A stretch of DNA of 64,000 nucleotides from Leptospiraceae bacterium (GTDB taxonomy: Bacteria; Spirochaetota; Leptospiria; Leptospirales; Leptospiraceae), in contig JACKPB010000003.1 of the NCBI GenBank assembly GCA_024233875.1, forward strand, positions 62,001-126,000, written 5' to 3'. Below, one piece after another: positions 36,602 through 45,764 of this stretch. A program made the position numbers and the translations under genes. Every line of letters starts with the position of its first letter. Position 1 is the stretch's first letter. The notes under the pieces were generated by a model. That model was not told where the DNA came from. It ran no database searches and worked only from the letters and a program-made list of their open reading frames with translations.

Positions 36602-37739
36602 AGAAATCACCGGGGAGTTCGGAAAGATAATTGGCTATCCCGGGAAGGATTTCTAAGTCTATACCTATCCAGAACATATTCCATTTTTCTAATTTTATCA
36701 TTCCATCACTTACTTTGATATACCATTTATTGATGGGATTTCCCTTCTTTGCTCTCCAGTAAAAAGAATGATACTTTTCTGTCATTTCATCCCAGATCTC
36801 CCGACCTATCCCTTCTCCCCTGGCTATCTCATCCACACTGAACTTTGAGAGCATGATTCCAAATTCTGTATTTCTAAGAATAGCCGCACCGCGATAATCT
36901 GATTCTAAAAATATTTTCTCCCAGTCGGAATTTAAAAATTCTTCTTTCACTTTTTTCTTAAAGGCAATTTCTAAAAGCTTTCGAATTTTATCTATCTCTA
37001 TCGAGCCTCTATCCAGGACCCGGATGTCCGATCCCAGTCGAAACAGTGTTCCACTTCCTTTGATAGTAAACAATTCTTTGAATAAAGATACCGGAGTTGT
37101 AATGTTGATTCCCTTCAGGTTTGTTTCGGATCTACTGAGGAGATCCGGAAAAATTTTAAAGTATTCCTTCTCCATACCCGAGAAACGTGAGACGAAATTC
37201 TCATCTATCTTTTTTAAATTGATTAGGTTCACCGGTTCGGAATTTTCACCGAGAAAGAGTCGTTTGGAATGAAGAAAGACAAGTTTTTGAATTCGAAGAA
37301 TTGAGAGAAATTTTTTAAATTCTTGAAGATGGGCACCATTCTCAGGGAAAAAATTATCTGAAATAAAAACAGGAAGAACACCTAAATCGATAATTTTCCT
37401 GATTCCCTCAAGATCATAGATTTTATCAGATGGAATTTTTTGTATATTTAGATTTGTTGTAGGACTTTCATCTGAGTATTCATTTGAATCTGCAAATTGA
37501 TCCAGGAGGTACCTGTAGGACTCTTCAGAAAGATGAAGGATGGGAAAAAGGTCTAGACGGGTAAATAATTTTAAGTCAAACCAAAAAGATTCTCCGGTAT
37601 CCTTTAGTGTTTCATAATCGATTGAAATTACAGCAAAGGATTCTTTCGGAAGTGAGCGAAATGATTTTAGATAGACAAGACTATCAATGGAATCTCCGGA
37701 AATCTCAAAGAATCGATCGAGTATATCACGGGATTTCAT
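36594..37739 (-). CDS. N-acetylglutamate synthase with animal-type NAT domain
   Basis: This 381-residue protein has an N-terminal part resembling a degenerate amino-acid-kinase domain (about 30-230). Its C-terminal GNAT domain is of the DUF619 type found in vertebrate NAGS and fungal Arg5,6: ILRNTEFGIMLSKFSVDEIARGEGIGREIWDEM, then YWRAKKGNPINKWYIKVSDG and MFWIGID. It should make N-acetylglutamate, the first arginine precursor. The kinase-type domain has lost clear ATP-binding glycines and is probably regulatory. ATGA overlap with the methyltransferase gene upstream. Classical ArgA or ArgJ is not in the window. Confidence 0.8.
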   Translation of the reverse strand: MKSRDILDRFFEISGDSIDSLVYLKSFRSLPKESFAVISIDYETLKDTGESFWFDLKLFTRLDLFPILHLSEESYRYLLDQFADSNEYSDESPTTNLNIQKIPSDKIYDLEGIRKIIDLGVLPVFISDNFFPENGAHLQEFKKFLSILRIQKLVFLHSKRLFLGENSEPVNLINLKKIDENFVSRFSGMEKEYFKIFPDLLSRSETNLKGINITTPVSLFKELFTIKGSGTLFRLGSDIRVLDRGSIEIDKIRKLLEIAFKKKVKEEFLNSDWEKIFLESDYRGAAILRNTEFGIMLSKFSVDEIARGEGIGREIWDEMTEKYHSFYWRAKKGNPINKWYIKVSDGMIKLEKWNMFWIGIDLEILPGIANYLSELPGDFYE

Positions 37740-38887
37740 TTGATGGAATAGGAAACGAACTTACCTTTTAAATTGGAAATTGTGACGGACTTCTCTTTAT
37801 CTGCTTTCAATCGAAAGTATCCAAGAAGAGATTTGTCACCACAAATCAGATGAAAAGAGGAACCTCCATAATTGTCTTTCAGGACCTTACCTATCTCGGT
37901 ATATAGATCCTTGATTTCTGACTTTTCTCCAATTCTTTCCCCATAGGGAGGATTCGTAATAATTTTAATATTTTGAAAATTCTGTTTCTTATGCAAAAAA
38001 CGAAAATCGGATTGTTCGAAGGAAATAAAATTCTCTACCCCCGCCTTTCTGGCATTGATTCTCGCAGATCGAATCGCTTTTTCATTCGTATCAAATCCAA
38101 AAATTGTTTTGTTCGCCGGAGAAGGACCCGGTTCATCCCTCAGACTCTCAGAACTAAATAACCTTAAAAACACAGGGGATTCCGTAAGCAATGGGACATT
38201 GATCTGGTTTTTGTACTTCAAACGTAAGGCGGCTTCGATCAAAATCGTTCCGGACCCGCACATAGGATCCAAAAGTAGCTCATCTTCCTTCCAATCAGCG
38301 AAGGCCAGAAGGGCCTGAGCCAGAACTTCTCTGAGAGGAGCCTCTGAAATTTCGGTTCGGTATCCCCGCTTATGAAGAGGTAGAGAGGATAGATTCAATT
38401 GAACGATAGCTGTTTCCTGAAAGGAGCGGAGAACAATATTCACATCAGGATGGTTTTTTTCTATTTCCCCTTCTCGGTCTTCTTTCTTGCGAAGTCTATC
38501 CCGAATGGAATCCTTGAGTCGATACATAGCATAGCGGGAATTTCCCAGAATGTCTTTGGTCATAGCATCGATTCGAAAGCTATCTTCCGGTTCAATGATC
38601 GTTTCCCATGGAAATTGAAGTGACCGGGTATAGAGATCATCAGCGGAGTTGACTCTGGTTCGGAAGAGAGTGACCGCCACCCTTGAGCTAAATCTTGTGC
38701 GCAAAATAAATTTTAGAATTTCGGAAGTAGGTCCGGAGAAATGAACTCCTCCTCTATTTTTAGCTATGATCTTGAGAGAGTATTTTGAAATCTCTTCGAC
38801 AAGAAATTCATCTAAGCCTTCAGAGCAACTGGCATGAAATTCTAATTGGTTGTTTTCCGGCAGAGGGAATTGAATGTTCGGGTTCAA
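37736..38887 (-). CDS. THUMP-domain class I RNA methyltransferase (RlmL/YpsC-like)
   Basis: An N-terminal ferredoxin-like/THUMP domain (about 10-160) is followed by a Rossmann methyltransferase with LLDPMCGSGTILIEAAL and the N6/N2-guanine type motif IITNPPYGERIG. This combination is that of 23S rRNA m2G2445 methyltransferase RlmL N-terminal half, or YpsC. At 383 residues it has no RlmK half. The start is a TTG that overlaps the stop of the MBL gene as TTGA; no later start keeps the THUMP domain. Confidence 0.88.
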   Translation of the reverse strand: MNPNIQFPLPENNQLEFHASCSEGLDEFLVEEISKYSLKIIAKNRGGVHFSGPTSEILKFILRTRFSSRVAVTLFRTRVNSADDLYTRSLQFPWETIIEPEDSFRIDAMTKDILGNSRYAMYRLKDSIRDRLRKKEDREGEIEKNHPDVNIVLRSFQETAIVQLNLSSLPLHKRGYRTEISEAPLREVLAQALLAFADWKEDELLLDPMCGSGTILIEAALRLKYKNQINVPLLTESPVFLRLFSSESLRDEPGPSPANKTIFGFDTNEKAIRSARINARKAGVENFISFEQSDFRFLHKKQNFQNIKIITNPPYGERIGEKSEIKDLYTEIGKVLKDNYGGSSFHLICGDKSLLGYFRLKADKEKSVTISNLKGKFVSYSIK

Positions 38888-39840
38888 ATTTCGAGTTCCA
38901 GACCTTCATGAGCCATGATGATCTCGAGAGAATTGGCTTTGTCCATCATATTTTTATAGTTCAGGGCTCTGAGGTAGACCGCATCCAACTTCTCATCATT
39001 ATAAGATGGATCATGATGAAACATGATCAACTTCTTGGCTCCTGCTTTCAGAGCGATGTCTGTTGCAATCGAAGCTGAACTATGTCCCCAGTCAATCTTG
39101 TTCAATGATTCTTCAAAAGTGTATTGGGTGTCAAAGATGAGAATGTCTGCTCCCTGAAAGTAGTGTATGTACTTGTCTATATTTTCCATTTCATCGATAT
39201 TGAATTCAGCATCTGAAGCAAAGACGACGATTTTATCATCTTCACGGATTTTGTATGAATAACTTCCTCCGGGGTGACGGAGGGATTTTGAGCTGATCTG
39301 TATTTTTTCGAAGAGTGTTATTTCAGTTTCTTCTTCGAAATGATGAAATCGTTTTGTGGAAGAAAGTGCATCAAAAGACACAGGGAAATGTCTATCTGAA
39401 TGTTGGTAGATCAGTCTGTTTTCAAGATCATTTACGGATGTGTAGATATCGAATTCATTCCCCGGAATGTAAAAAGGAACAAAAAAAGGAATTCCGTTGA
39501 TGTGATCCCAATGTGAATGTGTAAACAACCAGGAAGCTCTACCCTCACCTTTCAGGAATCCTTCCCCAAGAATACTATTCCCCAATTCCCGAAGACCTGT
39601 GCCGGCATCGATGATGATAAGATGATTCGCTGAGTCTCTGATCTCAATACAGGTCGTATTTCCTCCATAGGTCTGACAGCTTGAGAAACTGAGGGTTTCC
39701 AGAAACTTTTGGATCGTCTCAGGTGACTGAATATCATAGGGAGTCGCCAGAGAAAGAATATTTTCAATTTTTTTACGTATGGCTGAGCCATTGATGGGAG
39801 CAGCTATCGACCCACGAACTCCCCAAAATTTAACTTTCAT
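38884..39840 (-). CDS. Metallo-beta-lactamase-fold hydrolase
   Basis: This 318-residue cytoplasmic MBL-fold protein begins KVKFWGVRGS, as in the PhnP/class II phosphodiesterase-like group. The metal-binding THSHWDHINGIPFF and a second HRLRHPGGSY-type histidine (SLRHPGGSY) are present, with downstream D and H ligands (ASDAEF, MFHHDPSY). The ATG at 39840 is preferred over a TTG one codon upstream. Proteins of this type often act on cyclic nucleotides or phosphodiesters. The precise substrate cannot be read from the sequence. Confidence 0.85.
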   Translation of the reverse strand: MKVKFWGVRGSIAAPINGSAIRKKIENILSLATPYDIQSPETIQKFLETLSFSSCQTYGGNTTCIEIRDSANHLIIIDAGTGLRELGNSILGEGFLKGEGRASWLFTHSHWDHINGIPFFVPFYIPGNEFDIYTSVNDLENRLIYQHSDRHFPVSFDALSSTKRFHHFEEETEITLFEKIQISSKSLRHPGGSYSYKIREDDKIVVFASDAEFNIDEMENIDKYIHYFQGADILIFDTQYTFEESLNKIDWGHSSASIATDIALKAGAKKLIMFHHDPSYNDEKLDAVYLRALNYKNMMDKANSLEIIMAHEGLELEI

Positions 39841-39951
39841 CAAAAACAGTTAAAAACTGACAAATTGAAAATCAAGAAGAAATTCTCATTTGTGAATTAG
39901 TCACGAAATTTTTTCTTGATCTTTTTCGAATACATATATTCATTAGCCTAT

Positions 39952-40257
39952 ATGTTTAAATCAGAATACGACGATAACAACAAGATCTGTACCATTTATT
40001 TGGAAGGTGTGATAAGCCTAAAAAGTGCGATCCAACTCAAAGAACAGATCGCAAAAGAAGCTGATAATGGCTACCCTCACATCATTTTGGACTTCAGCAA
40101 TAATGTTCATGTGGACTCTTCCGGAATTGGAGCAATTTTTAATTCACAAAAGTTTCTGAACGAAAGATCAGGAACTCTAAAGATTAAGAACTTGGGTCAT
40201 GAGACCCTTTCCATTCTGAAAATTGCCAACCTGGATAAACACCTAAATATTATTTAA
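39952..40257 (+). CDS. STAS-domain anti-sigma factor antagonist
   Basis: Starting at the ATG at 39952, this is a 101-residue single STAS domain. HVDSSGIGAI (residues 53-62) contains the serine that partner-switch kinases phosphorylate, S56 or S57. Such proteins release sigma factors or other effectors from anti-sigma factors. The gene stands alone between a minus-strand gene and a terminator, with no kinase nearby. An earlier in-frame start at 39916 would add 12 hydrophobic residues not seen in STAS proteins. Confidence 0.9.
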   Translation: MFKSEYDDNNKICTIYLEGVISLKSAIQLKEQIAKEADNGYPHIILDFSNNVHVDSSGIGAIFNSQKFLNERSGTLKIKNLGHETLSILKIANLDKHLNII

Positions 40258-40262
40258 ACCTG

Positions 40263-40286
40263 CCGGGGTTTTTTAGCCCACCCCGG
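40263..40286 (+). terminator. Hairpin terminator after the STAS gene
   Basis: A perfect 7-bp stem CCGGGGT/ACCCCGG with a 10-base loop lies 5 bases after the STAS stop codon and is followed by TTTACAATCTTT. The T-run is weak, so termination may be partial. It may also serve the convergent gene whose stop is at 40322. Confidence 0.6.
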
Positions 40287-40321
40287 TTTACAATCTTTAA
40301 ATGACTGTCCTTTTCTTAAGG

Positions 40322-41050
40322 CTAGTGGATGTTTGGGAGTATGTGTAGTCTTTTTTTATTAAGTACACTCATGAGCTTTTCATAGGGAAGCTGCACTTCC
40401 AGAGATTGCATAGCATGAATGGAGTATAAATTTATCAATACAAGCTTATTTGAATCAAAATAGTAGTCATATCTTCTTTTCTTCACTTCATTGAACTCTT
40501 CCTGAGAGCTCAAAACCCCCATCTCAAACAATTCTCCATACACAAGATTGTCCACAAAACCGGGATAATTCATAGTGGGATCAAAAAAATCTTCGTAGAG
40601 AATCTGATGACCGGTTTTCAAATCAAAATTAAATGTTTTGAAAACATTTTCCGGATGGGGTGCTCCTGCTAGATAACCAACAGCAGAGTAAAAAACAGAA
40701 AGAAAAGGACCCCTATTGTATTTGATCTCATACTTTACTTCCAGATAGAATGCAGGATCATTCCGACCCGCAGAAGGATTGCATTGATATTCATTGTCGT
40801 ATCTTTGAATGTCCAAAAATTCCTTCTTAAGAGTCCGATTGATCTTTCTCATGATTCCACTGTTGAGAACTTTGCTCTTTACAAGCCGGGGATACTTGAT
40901 ACGAATAGAACAATTACGAATATTTTTTGAAGCAGAATAAGCAGAGATCTCGACAAATTCTTCTGTAAATGGAATCTTAACCTCATCGGAATGGATGGAA
41001 ATTGAAAATACAAAGCAAAAAACCAATAAAATTTGAATACTATACTTCAT
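40322..41050 (-). CDS. Secreted DUF3298/RsiV-like protein
   Basis: This 242-residue protein has a signal peptide (YSIQILLVFCFVFSISIHS). The body has the DUF4163/DUF3298 layout: a beta-rich first half (FVEISAYSASKNIRNCSI) and then AGAPHPENVFKTFNFDLKTGHQILYEDFF, the DUF3298 hallmark region with a metal- or substrate-binding look. In other bacteria this fold appears in the anti-sigma factor RsiV and deacetylase PdaC. Here it stands alone, periplasmic by inference. Function unknown. Confidence 0.75.
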   Translation of the reverse strand: MKYSIQILLVFCFVFSISIHSDEVKIPFTEEFVEISAYSASKNIRNCSIRIKYPRLVKSKVLNSGIMRKINRTLKKEFLDIQRYDNEYQCNPSAGRNDPAFYLEVKYEIKYNRGPFLSVFYSAVGYLAGAPHPENVFKTFNFDLKTGHQILYEDFFDPTMNYPGFVDNLVYGELFEMGVLSSQEEFNEVKKRRYDYYFDSNKLVLINLYSIHAMQSLEVQLPYEKLMSVLNKKRLHILPNIH

Positions 41051-41062
41051 ATCGAATAGAAA

Positions 41063-41542
41063 ATGAGAAATAAGGGATATGTAAAGTTGATAAAATTTTT
41101 GAATCCAAAAATCTACCTTTTTTTCTTTTTATTGCTCATAAGCAAATGCACTTCCACTGTGGAATACATTCCGGAAGCAGATTTTTCTTCTGTGAACCCA
41201 AACTTTACCAAAAAGTCTCCGGATGAAATTGAAGTTTATCTCTCTAAACCTAAATTTCCCCATCAGATCGAAGGATTGGTCAAGATTCGGAGTTTCGGAA
41301 AAGATCTTCTCTGGAAGGAAATTGAAAAACCTCTTCAAAAAGAATTGTTTGAAAGAAAAATAGATGGAGTCTATTTCTCAGAAAAGCAGGAAAACATGGA
41401 AATCAATGGATTTGTTTTCAAATCTGAAAATTCAGCCGGAATGGTGATCTCCTACTGGCAGCAGGAAGGTGAAATGGGATATTGGGTGGGATATCCATTT
41501 CGAAGGAAAGAAAATGGAAGAAAATACAAGAAAATTCGATAG
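41063..41542 (+). CDS. Small lipoprotein of unknown function
   Basis: This 159-residue protein has an N-terminal lipoprotein signal IYLFFFLLLISKC, cysteine near residue 29. The mature region is about 130 residues with no recognised motif, ending in a basic tail (RRKENGRKYKKIR). It divergently faces the DUF3298 gene across 12 bases and overlaps the next gene by 29 bases in another frame, so the two form a small operon. Confidence 0.7.
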   Translation: MRNKGYVKLIKFLNPKIYLFFFLLLISKCTSTVEYIPEADFSSVNPNFTKKSPDEIEVYLSKPKFPHQIEGLVKIRSFGKDLLWKEIEKPLQKELFERKIDGVYFSEKQENMEINGFVFKSENSAGMVISYWQQEGEMGYWVGYPFRRKENGRKYKKIR

Positions 41543-42020
41543 CGAAATAAAAATCTCATCTGAAAACAAATGGTACTATAGAGAAAGTGAGATTGTTCTG
41601 GATAAAGTTTTAGATTTTTTTAAAGAAAACCTCAACGAAGATGAGCTGGGAATTTATATTTTCAATCAATACAAACAATTCTCTGAAAAAGGATATCTCG
41701 AATGTGAAGGGATTCCTTTGAGAATTCTTAATTTAGAAGAGAATAATGAATTATTGTATTTCTATTCAGAAAATTTAAAAAAATTCTCAATTCTGGAATC
41801 TAATTTTTATTTTGATCCTTCCGGTTCACTTTTTGTGATTCCGAAAGATCAAAAATTGTTAAAATACCGATTTTCCAGAGATACTTTGCAATATTTATCT
41901 AGGTATTTGATCCAGGATGGAGAGAACTACTATCTTGAGTTTCGAAATTCTAAAATCCCAATTCTGGAGTTCAGAGATTCCTTTCTCGTAAAAGTCCCGG
42001 AATTCAATCAGAATAACTGA
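41514..42020 (+). CDS. DUF1285-like cytoplasmic protein
   Basis: I place the start at the ATG at 41514, just after AAGGAAAG, giving 168 residues. The opening FDSEIKISSENKWYYRESEI resembles the DUF1285 beginning (Dxx..I..DG.WYY.GSEI). A region of short beta strands with many aromatics follows. The DUF1285 call rests on that segment alone. It overlaps the lipoprotein gene upstream by 29 bases, and the convergent Hpt gene downstream by 17. Confidence 0.6.
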   Translation: MEENTRKFDSEIKISSENKWYYRESEIVLDKVLDFFKENLNEDELGIYIFNQYKQFSEKGYLECEGIPLRILNLEENNELLYFYSENLKKFSILESNFYFDPSGSLFVIPKDQKLLKYRFSRDTLQYLSRYLIQDGENYYLEFRNSKIPILEFRDSFLVKVPEFNQNN

Positions 42021-42303
42021 TTTTTAAGTTTTTGATATAATCTTCCAGTTGGGTTACCATACCGGAAATCTCATCTAATTTTTCCTCTTTAGCAGCAGCT
42101 TCAATTTCAGCACCGATTTTACTAATAAAATCAAATCCATATGCAGATCCATGACCCTTCATTTTATGCCCTTCCTGCTTTGCCAGGATGGAATTCTTTT
42201 CTCCGATGGCTTTTCTGATAATTCCCGGAACTTCTCTCAGGTTTTCCATATATTCCGGGATTAAGTCTTCAAGATCCGAATCGATTGTTACGTTGTATTC
42301 CAT
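42004..42303 (-). CDS. Hpt (histidine phosphotransfer) domain protein
   Basis: This 99-residue four-helix bundle has the phospho-acceptor motif EGHKMKGHGSAYG, acceptor H46, followed by a GADIEAA-like helix. AGGAAAC lies nine bases before the ATG. It shuttles phosphoryl groups between a hybrid kinase and a response regulator. There is no kinase or regulator adjacent, so its partners must lie elsewhere; the receiver/ATPase at 15890 and the 7TM kinase at 59186 are possible partners in this window. Confidence 0.9.
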   Translation of the reverse strand: MEYNVTIDSDLEDLIPEYMENLREVPGIIRKAIGEKNSILAKQEGHKMKGHGSAYGFDFISKIGAEIEAAAKEEKLDEISGMVTQLEDYIKNLKISYSD

Positions 42304-42381
42304 AAAAATAGTTTCCTTATTACTGGGATATCCTTCTGATTTTATTCTAAGTTCCTGTTATTTTTTTCCGATATAGGTAGC

Positions 42382-43197
42382 ATGAACCGTTTTCTAATTT
42401 TATTCTTCTTCCTTCCTATTCAGGTACTATTTTCTCAGAATTCTTTGAATGCGTTTGGGGATACTCCCTGGGGTACCTCATTCAAAGACGTGAAGTCCAA
42501 ATTTGCTTCTCTACTCAGCAATCCGAACAGTACAGAAGATTTAAAAATATTAAATGAAGTTAAAAATAAACTTATAGTTGTCAAGAGAAATAATGTAACT
42601 TATTTTTACAGATTCTATAAAGAACCCAAAGAAGTTAAGGAAGTTAAAGCTTTAGAGAAAGCTAATACAGAAGGTGCAGAAAAAGCTGATCACAAAGCAG
42701 TAACCGGTCTTTATTCGGTTGGACTTCAATTTCCACCGGTTCCAACTGAGAGAGTCAAAGATTCTTTAAAAAAATACGGTTCTCCTACCCGTGAGTATCT
42801 TGTGGACAATGTTTATGGAATCATAGTTGAAAAAAAGGCACCGGCAAAAGCAGAAGAAAAGAAAGCGGAACCGGGTGATCCAAATGCAGAAGAACCCGAA
42901 GAAGAAGAGGAAGAGTTGGAAACAGCGAGAAAAGTTCCTCTGGCTTTGATTTGGAATCTCAGTGGTGAAAACAATGGAGCCAAAGATGGAGGCTTTATTT
43001 TTCAGTGGAATGAGCCATTCAGTCGAAAGTTGTATTCCAAAAGAATCGATTATTTCAGTGCAGAGATTTCCGGTATGATCAATGATGACTTTAAGAAATA
43101 TTTTTCTGCAAATGAGACTAAAATCATCATGGATTTATTGGCTGACCCGGCAGGTGGTGGTGGAGACAAAAAAGCTCCGGAAGGTACACCGAATTGA
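42382..43197 (+). CDS. Secreted protein of unknown function with Glu/Lys-rich linker
   Basis: This 271-residue protein has a signal peptide (RFLILFFFLPIQVLFSQ). The first domain starts AFGDTPWGTSFKDVKSKF, a pattern seen in small secreted proteins that begin with a W-G-x-S motif. A Lys/Glu/Pro-rich linker (about 150-180) leads to a second domain (VPLALIWNLSGEN...FFSAEISGMI). I do not recognise a named family. A strong terminator follows the gene. Confidence 0.7.
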   Translation: MNRFLILFFFLPIQVLFSQNSLNAFGDTPWGTSFKDVKSKFASLLSNPNSTEDLKILNEVKNKLIVVKRNNVTYFYRFYKEPKEVKEVKALEKANTEGAEKADHKAVTGLYSVGLQFPPVPTERVKDSLKKYGSPTREYLVDNVYGIIVEKKAPAKAEEKKAEPGDPNAEEPEEEEEELETARKVPLALIWNLSGENNGAKDGGFIFQWNEPFSRKLYSKRIDYFSAEISGMINDDFKKYFSANETKIIMDLLADPAGGGGDKKAPEGTPN

Positions 43198-43224
43198 TAG
43201 AATGATTAGAAATGAGATGAATGA

Positions 43225-43256
43225 AAAGCTCCGATCTGAGTCGGGGCTTTTTTTTT
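43225..43256. terminator. Strong bidirectional-looking terminator
   Basis: AAAGCTCCGA pairs with TCGGGGCTTT to make a 10-bp stem with one G-U pair and a 6-base loop, followed by nine T on the plus strand. Preceding A residues give a short T-run on the minus strand too. It ends the gene at 42382 and lies 18 bases past the stop codon of the convergent DUF1574 gene. Confidence 0.85.
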
Positions 43257-43273
43257 GTCCGGATCCGTAAAAT

Positions 43274-44335
43274 CTATTTTATTTTTTCACTTCTCAAACG
43301 ATTTTCTTCCTTTTCCATTAGGTAATTGATTTGTTCATAGTAGCAAATAGTTGATTGGTGACTCGCATCATAAAATAAATCACAAGTGGATTCTTTATTG
43401 AAATCCACAGCTGACATTCCGTAGTTTTCAGCAAGACCGAGCACCCTAGGCCACCACTCCTGATAGAGTTTGTACTTATCAAAATTTTTTCTATAGTCCT
43501 GATACACCCGAGGAAAGATAAGATAGACATGGATATCATTGTCTTTGGAGAGAGAAAGAATCTTCTCCAAAAACTGAAATTGAGTATCATGAATTTCAAA
43601 ATTATAAAAATAAATATTCCCCATCCTAAGAGAGTCTTTTTTTAATTTTTCTTCATCATTATAATACGTAGTGTAGGAAAGCTGTTCACCGTTATAGATG
43701 TTTAATATAAGCATTTCTTCATTGTATGCTTTGTTGTACTGATTCATTTTTTTGGTTTTGAGTCGATTCAAAAGAAGCGGGTAATTCAACTCAATTTTTC
43801 TCAAAGCAAAGACTTTATCCAGAAAGTATTCGTATTGGTCTTCTTCGGGAATCAAGTTCTTATATTTTTGGAAAAAAACATCATCAGCACCTAACCTCAA
43901 AAATGGTTGGCTCATCAACCTTTTTTTATCATCAAAACCTTCCGGGCTCAATGACAAAAAGATAGTATTGATTTTAACTTTCTTTTCCAGAATTTTCTCA
44001 AGGATAAAAAGTGAATATGCCGGAACTGCCTGGGGAGCTGAAAAATTATAGATAGTATAGTTTTCCATTCTTTCCGGCTTTTCTTTATTCAACTCGAAGG
44101 CCAATGAAGAATACGAGTAGGAACGGGAATCCCCCAATCCCAAAATGATTTTTTTGGAGGATTCCTCCTGAAATTTTCTAAGTTTTTCAATAAGATCTTC
44201 TCTATGACGGTAGTAAATCATATTCCCTGTTTGAAGAAACTGGGAATGAAAGTAGTCCATAAGAAAAACCTTATCTAATAAAAATATCAGAAAAGCAAAT
44301 AATAGAGGATAGAAGAGGAAGAGTTTTGGTTTCAT
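43274..44335 (-). CDS. DUF1574 SGNH-like membrane-anchored protein
   Basis: This 353-residue protein has one N-terminal membrane segment (LFLFYPLLFAFLIFLLDKVF) and a periplasmic domain with GLGDSRSYS (serine about residue 70) and a C-terminal DASHQS, a plausible SGNH catalytic Asp-His pair. DUF1574 is a family I know from Leptospira. It is 7 bases downstream of an AlgI-type acyltransferase gene. MBOAT acyltransferases commonly pair with SGNH proteins such as AlgJ/AlgX to transfer acetyl groups to exported glycans, so the two probably form one acetylation system. Confidence 0.82.
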   Translation of the reverse strand: MKPKLFLFYPLLFAFLIFLLDKVFLMDYFHSQFLQTGNMIYYRHREDLIEKLRKFQEESSKKIILGLGDSRSYSYSSLAFELNKEKPERMENYTIYNFSAPQAVPAYSLFILEKILEKKVKINTIFLSLSPEGFDDKKRLMSQPFLRLGADDVFFQKYKNLIPEEDQYEYFLDKVFALRKIELNYPLLLNRLKTKKMNQYNKAYNEEMLILNIYNGEQLSYTTYYNDEEKLKKDSLRMGNIYFYNFEIHDTQFQFLEKILSLSKDNDIHVYLIFPRVYQDYRKNFDKYKLYQEWWPRVLGLAENYGMSAVDFNKESTCDLFYDASHQSTICYYEQINYLMEKEENRLRSEKIK

Positions 44336-44342
44336 GAATCCC

Positions 44343-45761
44343 TCAGAACTTAGTGTAGTAAAAATCTATATTTGATCCACCGCGGGAAATGAATACTAAA
44401 TAGAAGAGAACTCCCAATACCGGAAGAATGTATTTTCTGTGAGGTGTGATGAATCTAAACTTATCAGGAAATTCCTGATCGAGGTGGAAGAAAAAAGATA
44501 AGATGAGGGTATAGATCCCTGTCTCCCAATAGAGGAGAAATGCGCCATCCGCTAAGGTAAGAATCTTCCAAACTACTGTTAGGGCAATTTTCACATTCCC
44601 GGTAAAAAAGAAAATCCAAGTTATGATGGAAAGATGCAGAACAATCAAATACTTGATTACAAAACCAAATTTTGAGTCCGGGAGGACTTTGATATTTTTT
44701 ACTCCCATAAATCTTTCCGCCGCCAGATAGAAACCATTGACAAAACCCCATACTGCAAAATTCAAATTGGCTCCATGCCAGAGTCCTCCCAGAGTAAACG
44801 TAACGATGTAATTTAGAGAAGTTCTGAACTCTCCTTTTCTGGACCCACCCAGAGGAATATAAATATAATCCCGGATCCAAAAAGAAAACGTGAGATGCCA
44901 TCTCCTCCAGAAGTCACCGAAACTGGTCATGAAGAATGGAGCCTTGAAGTTTTCAGGGAGCTGAAAACCCAGGAGAGTTCCGAGTCCACGGGCTATGTCT
45001 GTCAGTCCGGAAAAATCTAAGAAAAGATGAAGTCCGAAGAAATAGGTAGTCACAAGAAGTGCCGATCCGGAATAAGTTTCGGGGGCTCCGAAAACGGGAT
45101 AGATAATGGACGTCAAACCATCAGAAAGGATTGCTTTTTTAAACAGTCCCTTGGCTATCAACCAGAATCCATCGACCATTCGATCAGAATTGATTTCTGT
45201 AGATTCATAGCCGGGAAGAAATTCAGAATATCTCAATATAGGTCCGGCTATCATAATTGGGAAAAATAGACAGTAGGCAAAGAAATCTAAGACAGAGACA
45301 GGAGCTTGTATCTTTCCCGCTCTGTAATCTACGCCAAAAGAGATCAACTGAAAGCTATAGTAACTGATCGTTGCAGGAAGAGCTATTTCTAAGCCTGTGA
45401 TTGAGAAAAGATTGGATAGATATTGATCGATAGCTACTTTTTCTGAAAGTGCTTCGATACCTGTGAGTGATCCTAAAAGTCCGAGTAAAAAGTAGAAGTA
45501 CTTAAAAAGAAGTAGATTGAATACATTGAAAACAACTACCAGTTTGGTGTAAAAGCTTTTCTCTCTGAATGAATGATAGAACCAATAGTTTATCCCCAGA
45601 ACCGAAAGGAAATGGATTAAAAAAGGAAAGCTAAAAAAACTATAAAAAATTGAAGAGGCAAGTACAAGAAAAAATTTTCGAGCCTTACCCCCGGGCAAAA
45701 ACCAATAAACATAGAAACTGAAAAGAAAGAAAAGAAAGAATTTCAGACTCAGAAAGCTCAA
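44343..45761 (-). CDS. MBOAT-family O-acyltransferase (AlgI-like)
   Basis: This 472-residue polytopic membrane protein carries the AlgI/DltB signatures SFGDFWRRWHLTFSFWIRDYIYIPLGGSRKG and GLWHGANLNF, with the catalytic histidine at about 329. It moves acyl groups (usually acetyl) across the inner membrane for transfer to glycans. The start is a TTG with GGAGAG upstream, and the first residues are already hydrophobic. Its partner is the downstream SGNH-like DUF1574 gene. The glycan substrate is unknown. Confidence 0.9.
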   Translation of the reverse strand: MSFLSLKFFLFFLFSFYVYWFLPGGKARKFFLVLASSIFYSFFSFPFLIHFLSVLGINYWFYHSFREKSFYTKLVVVFNVFNLLLFKYFYFLLGLLGSLTGIEALSEKVAIDQYLSNLFSITGLEIALPATISYYSFQLISFGVDYRAGKIQAPVSVLDFFAYCLFFPIMIAGPILRYSEFLPGYESTEINSDRMVDGFWLIAKGLFKKAILSDGLTSIIYPVFGAPETYSGSALLVTTYFFGLHLFLDFSGLTDIARGLGTLLGFQLPENFKAPFFMTSFGDFWRRWHLTFSFWIRDYIYIPLGGSRKGEFRTSLNYIVTFTLGGLWHGANLNFAVWGFVNGFYLAAERFMGVKNIKVLPDSKFGFVIKYLIVLHLSIITWIFFFTGNVKIALTVVWKILTLADGAFLLYWETGIYTLILSFFFHLDQEFPDKFRFITPHRKYILPVLGVLFYLVFISRGGSNIDFYYTKF

Positions 45762-45764
45762 TCT

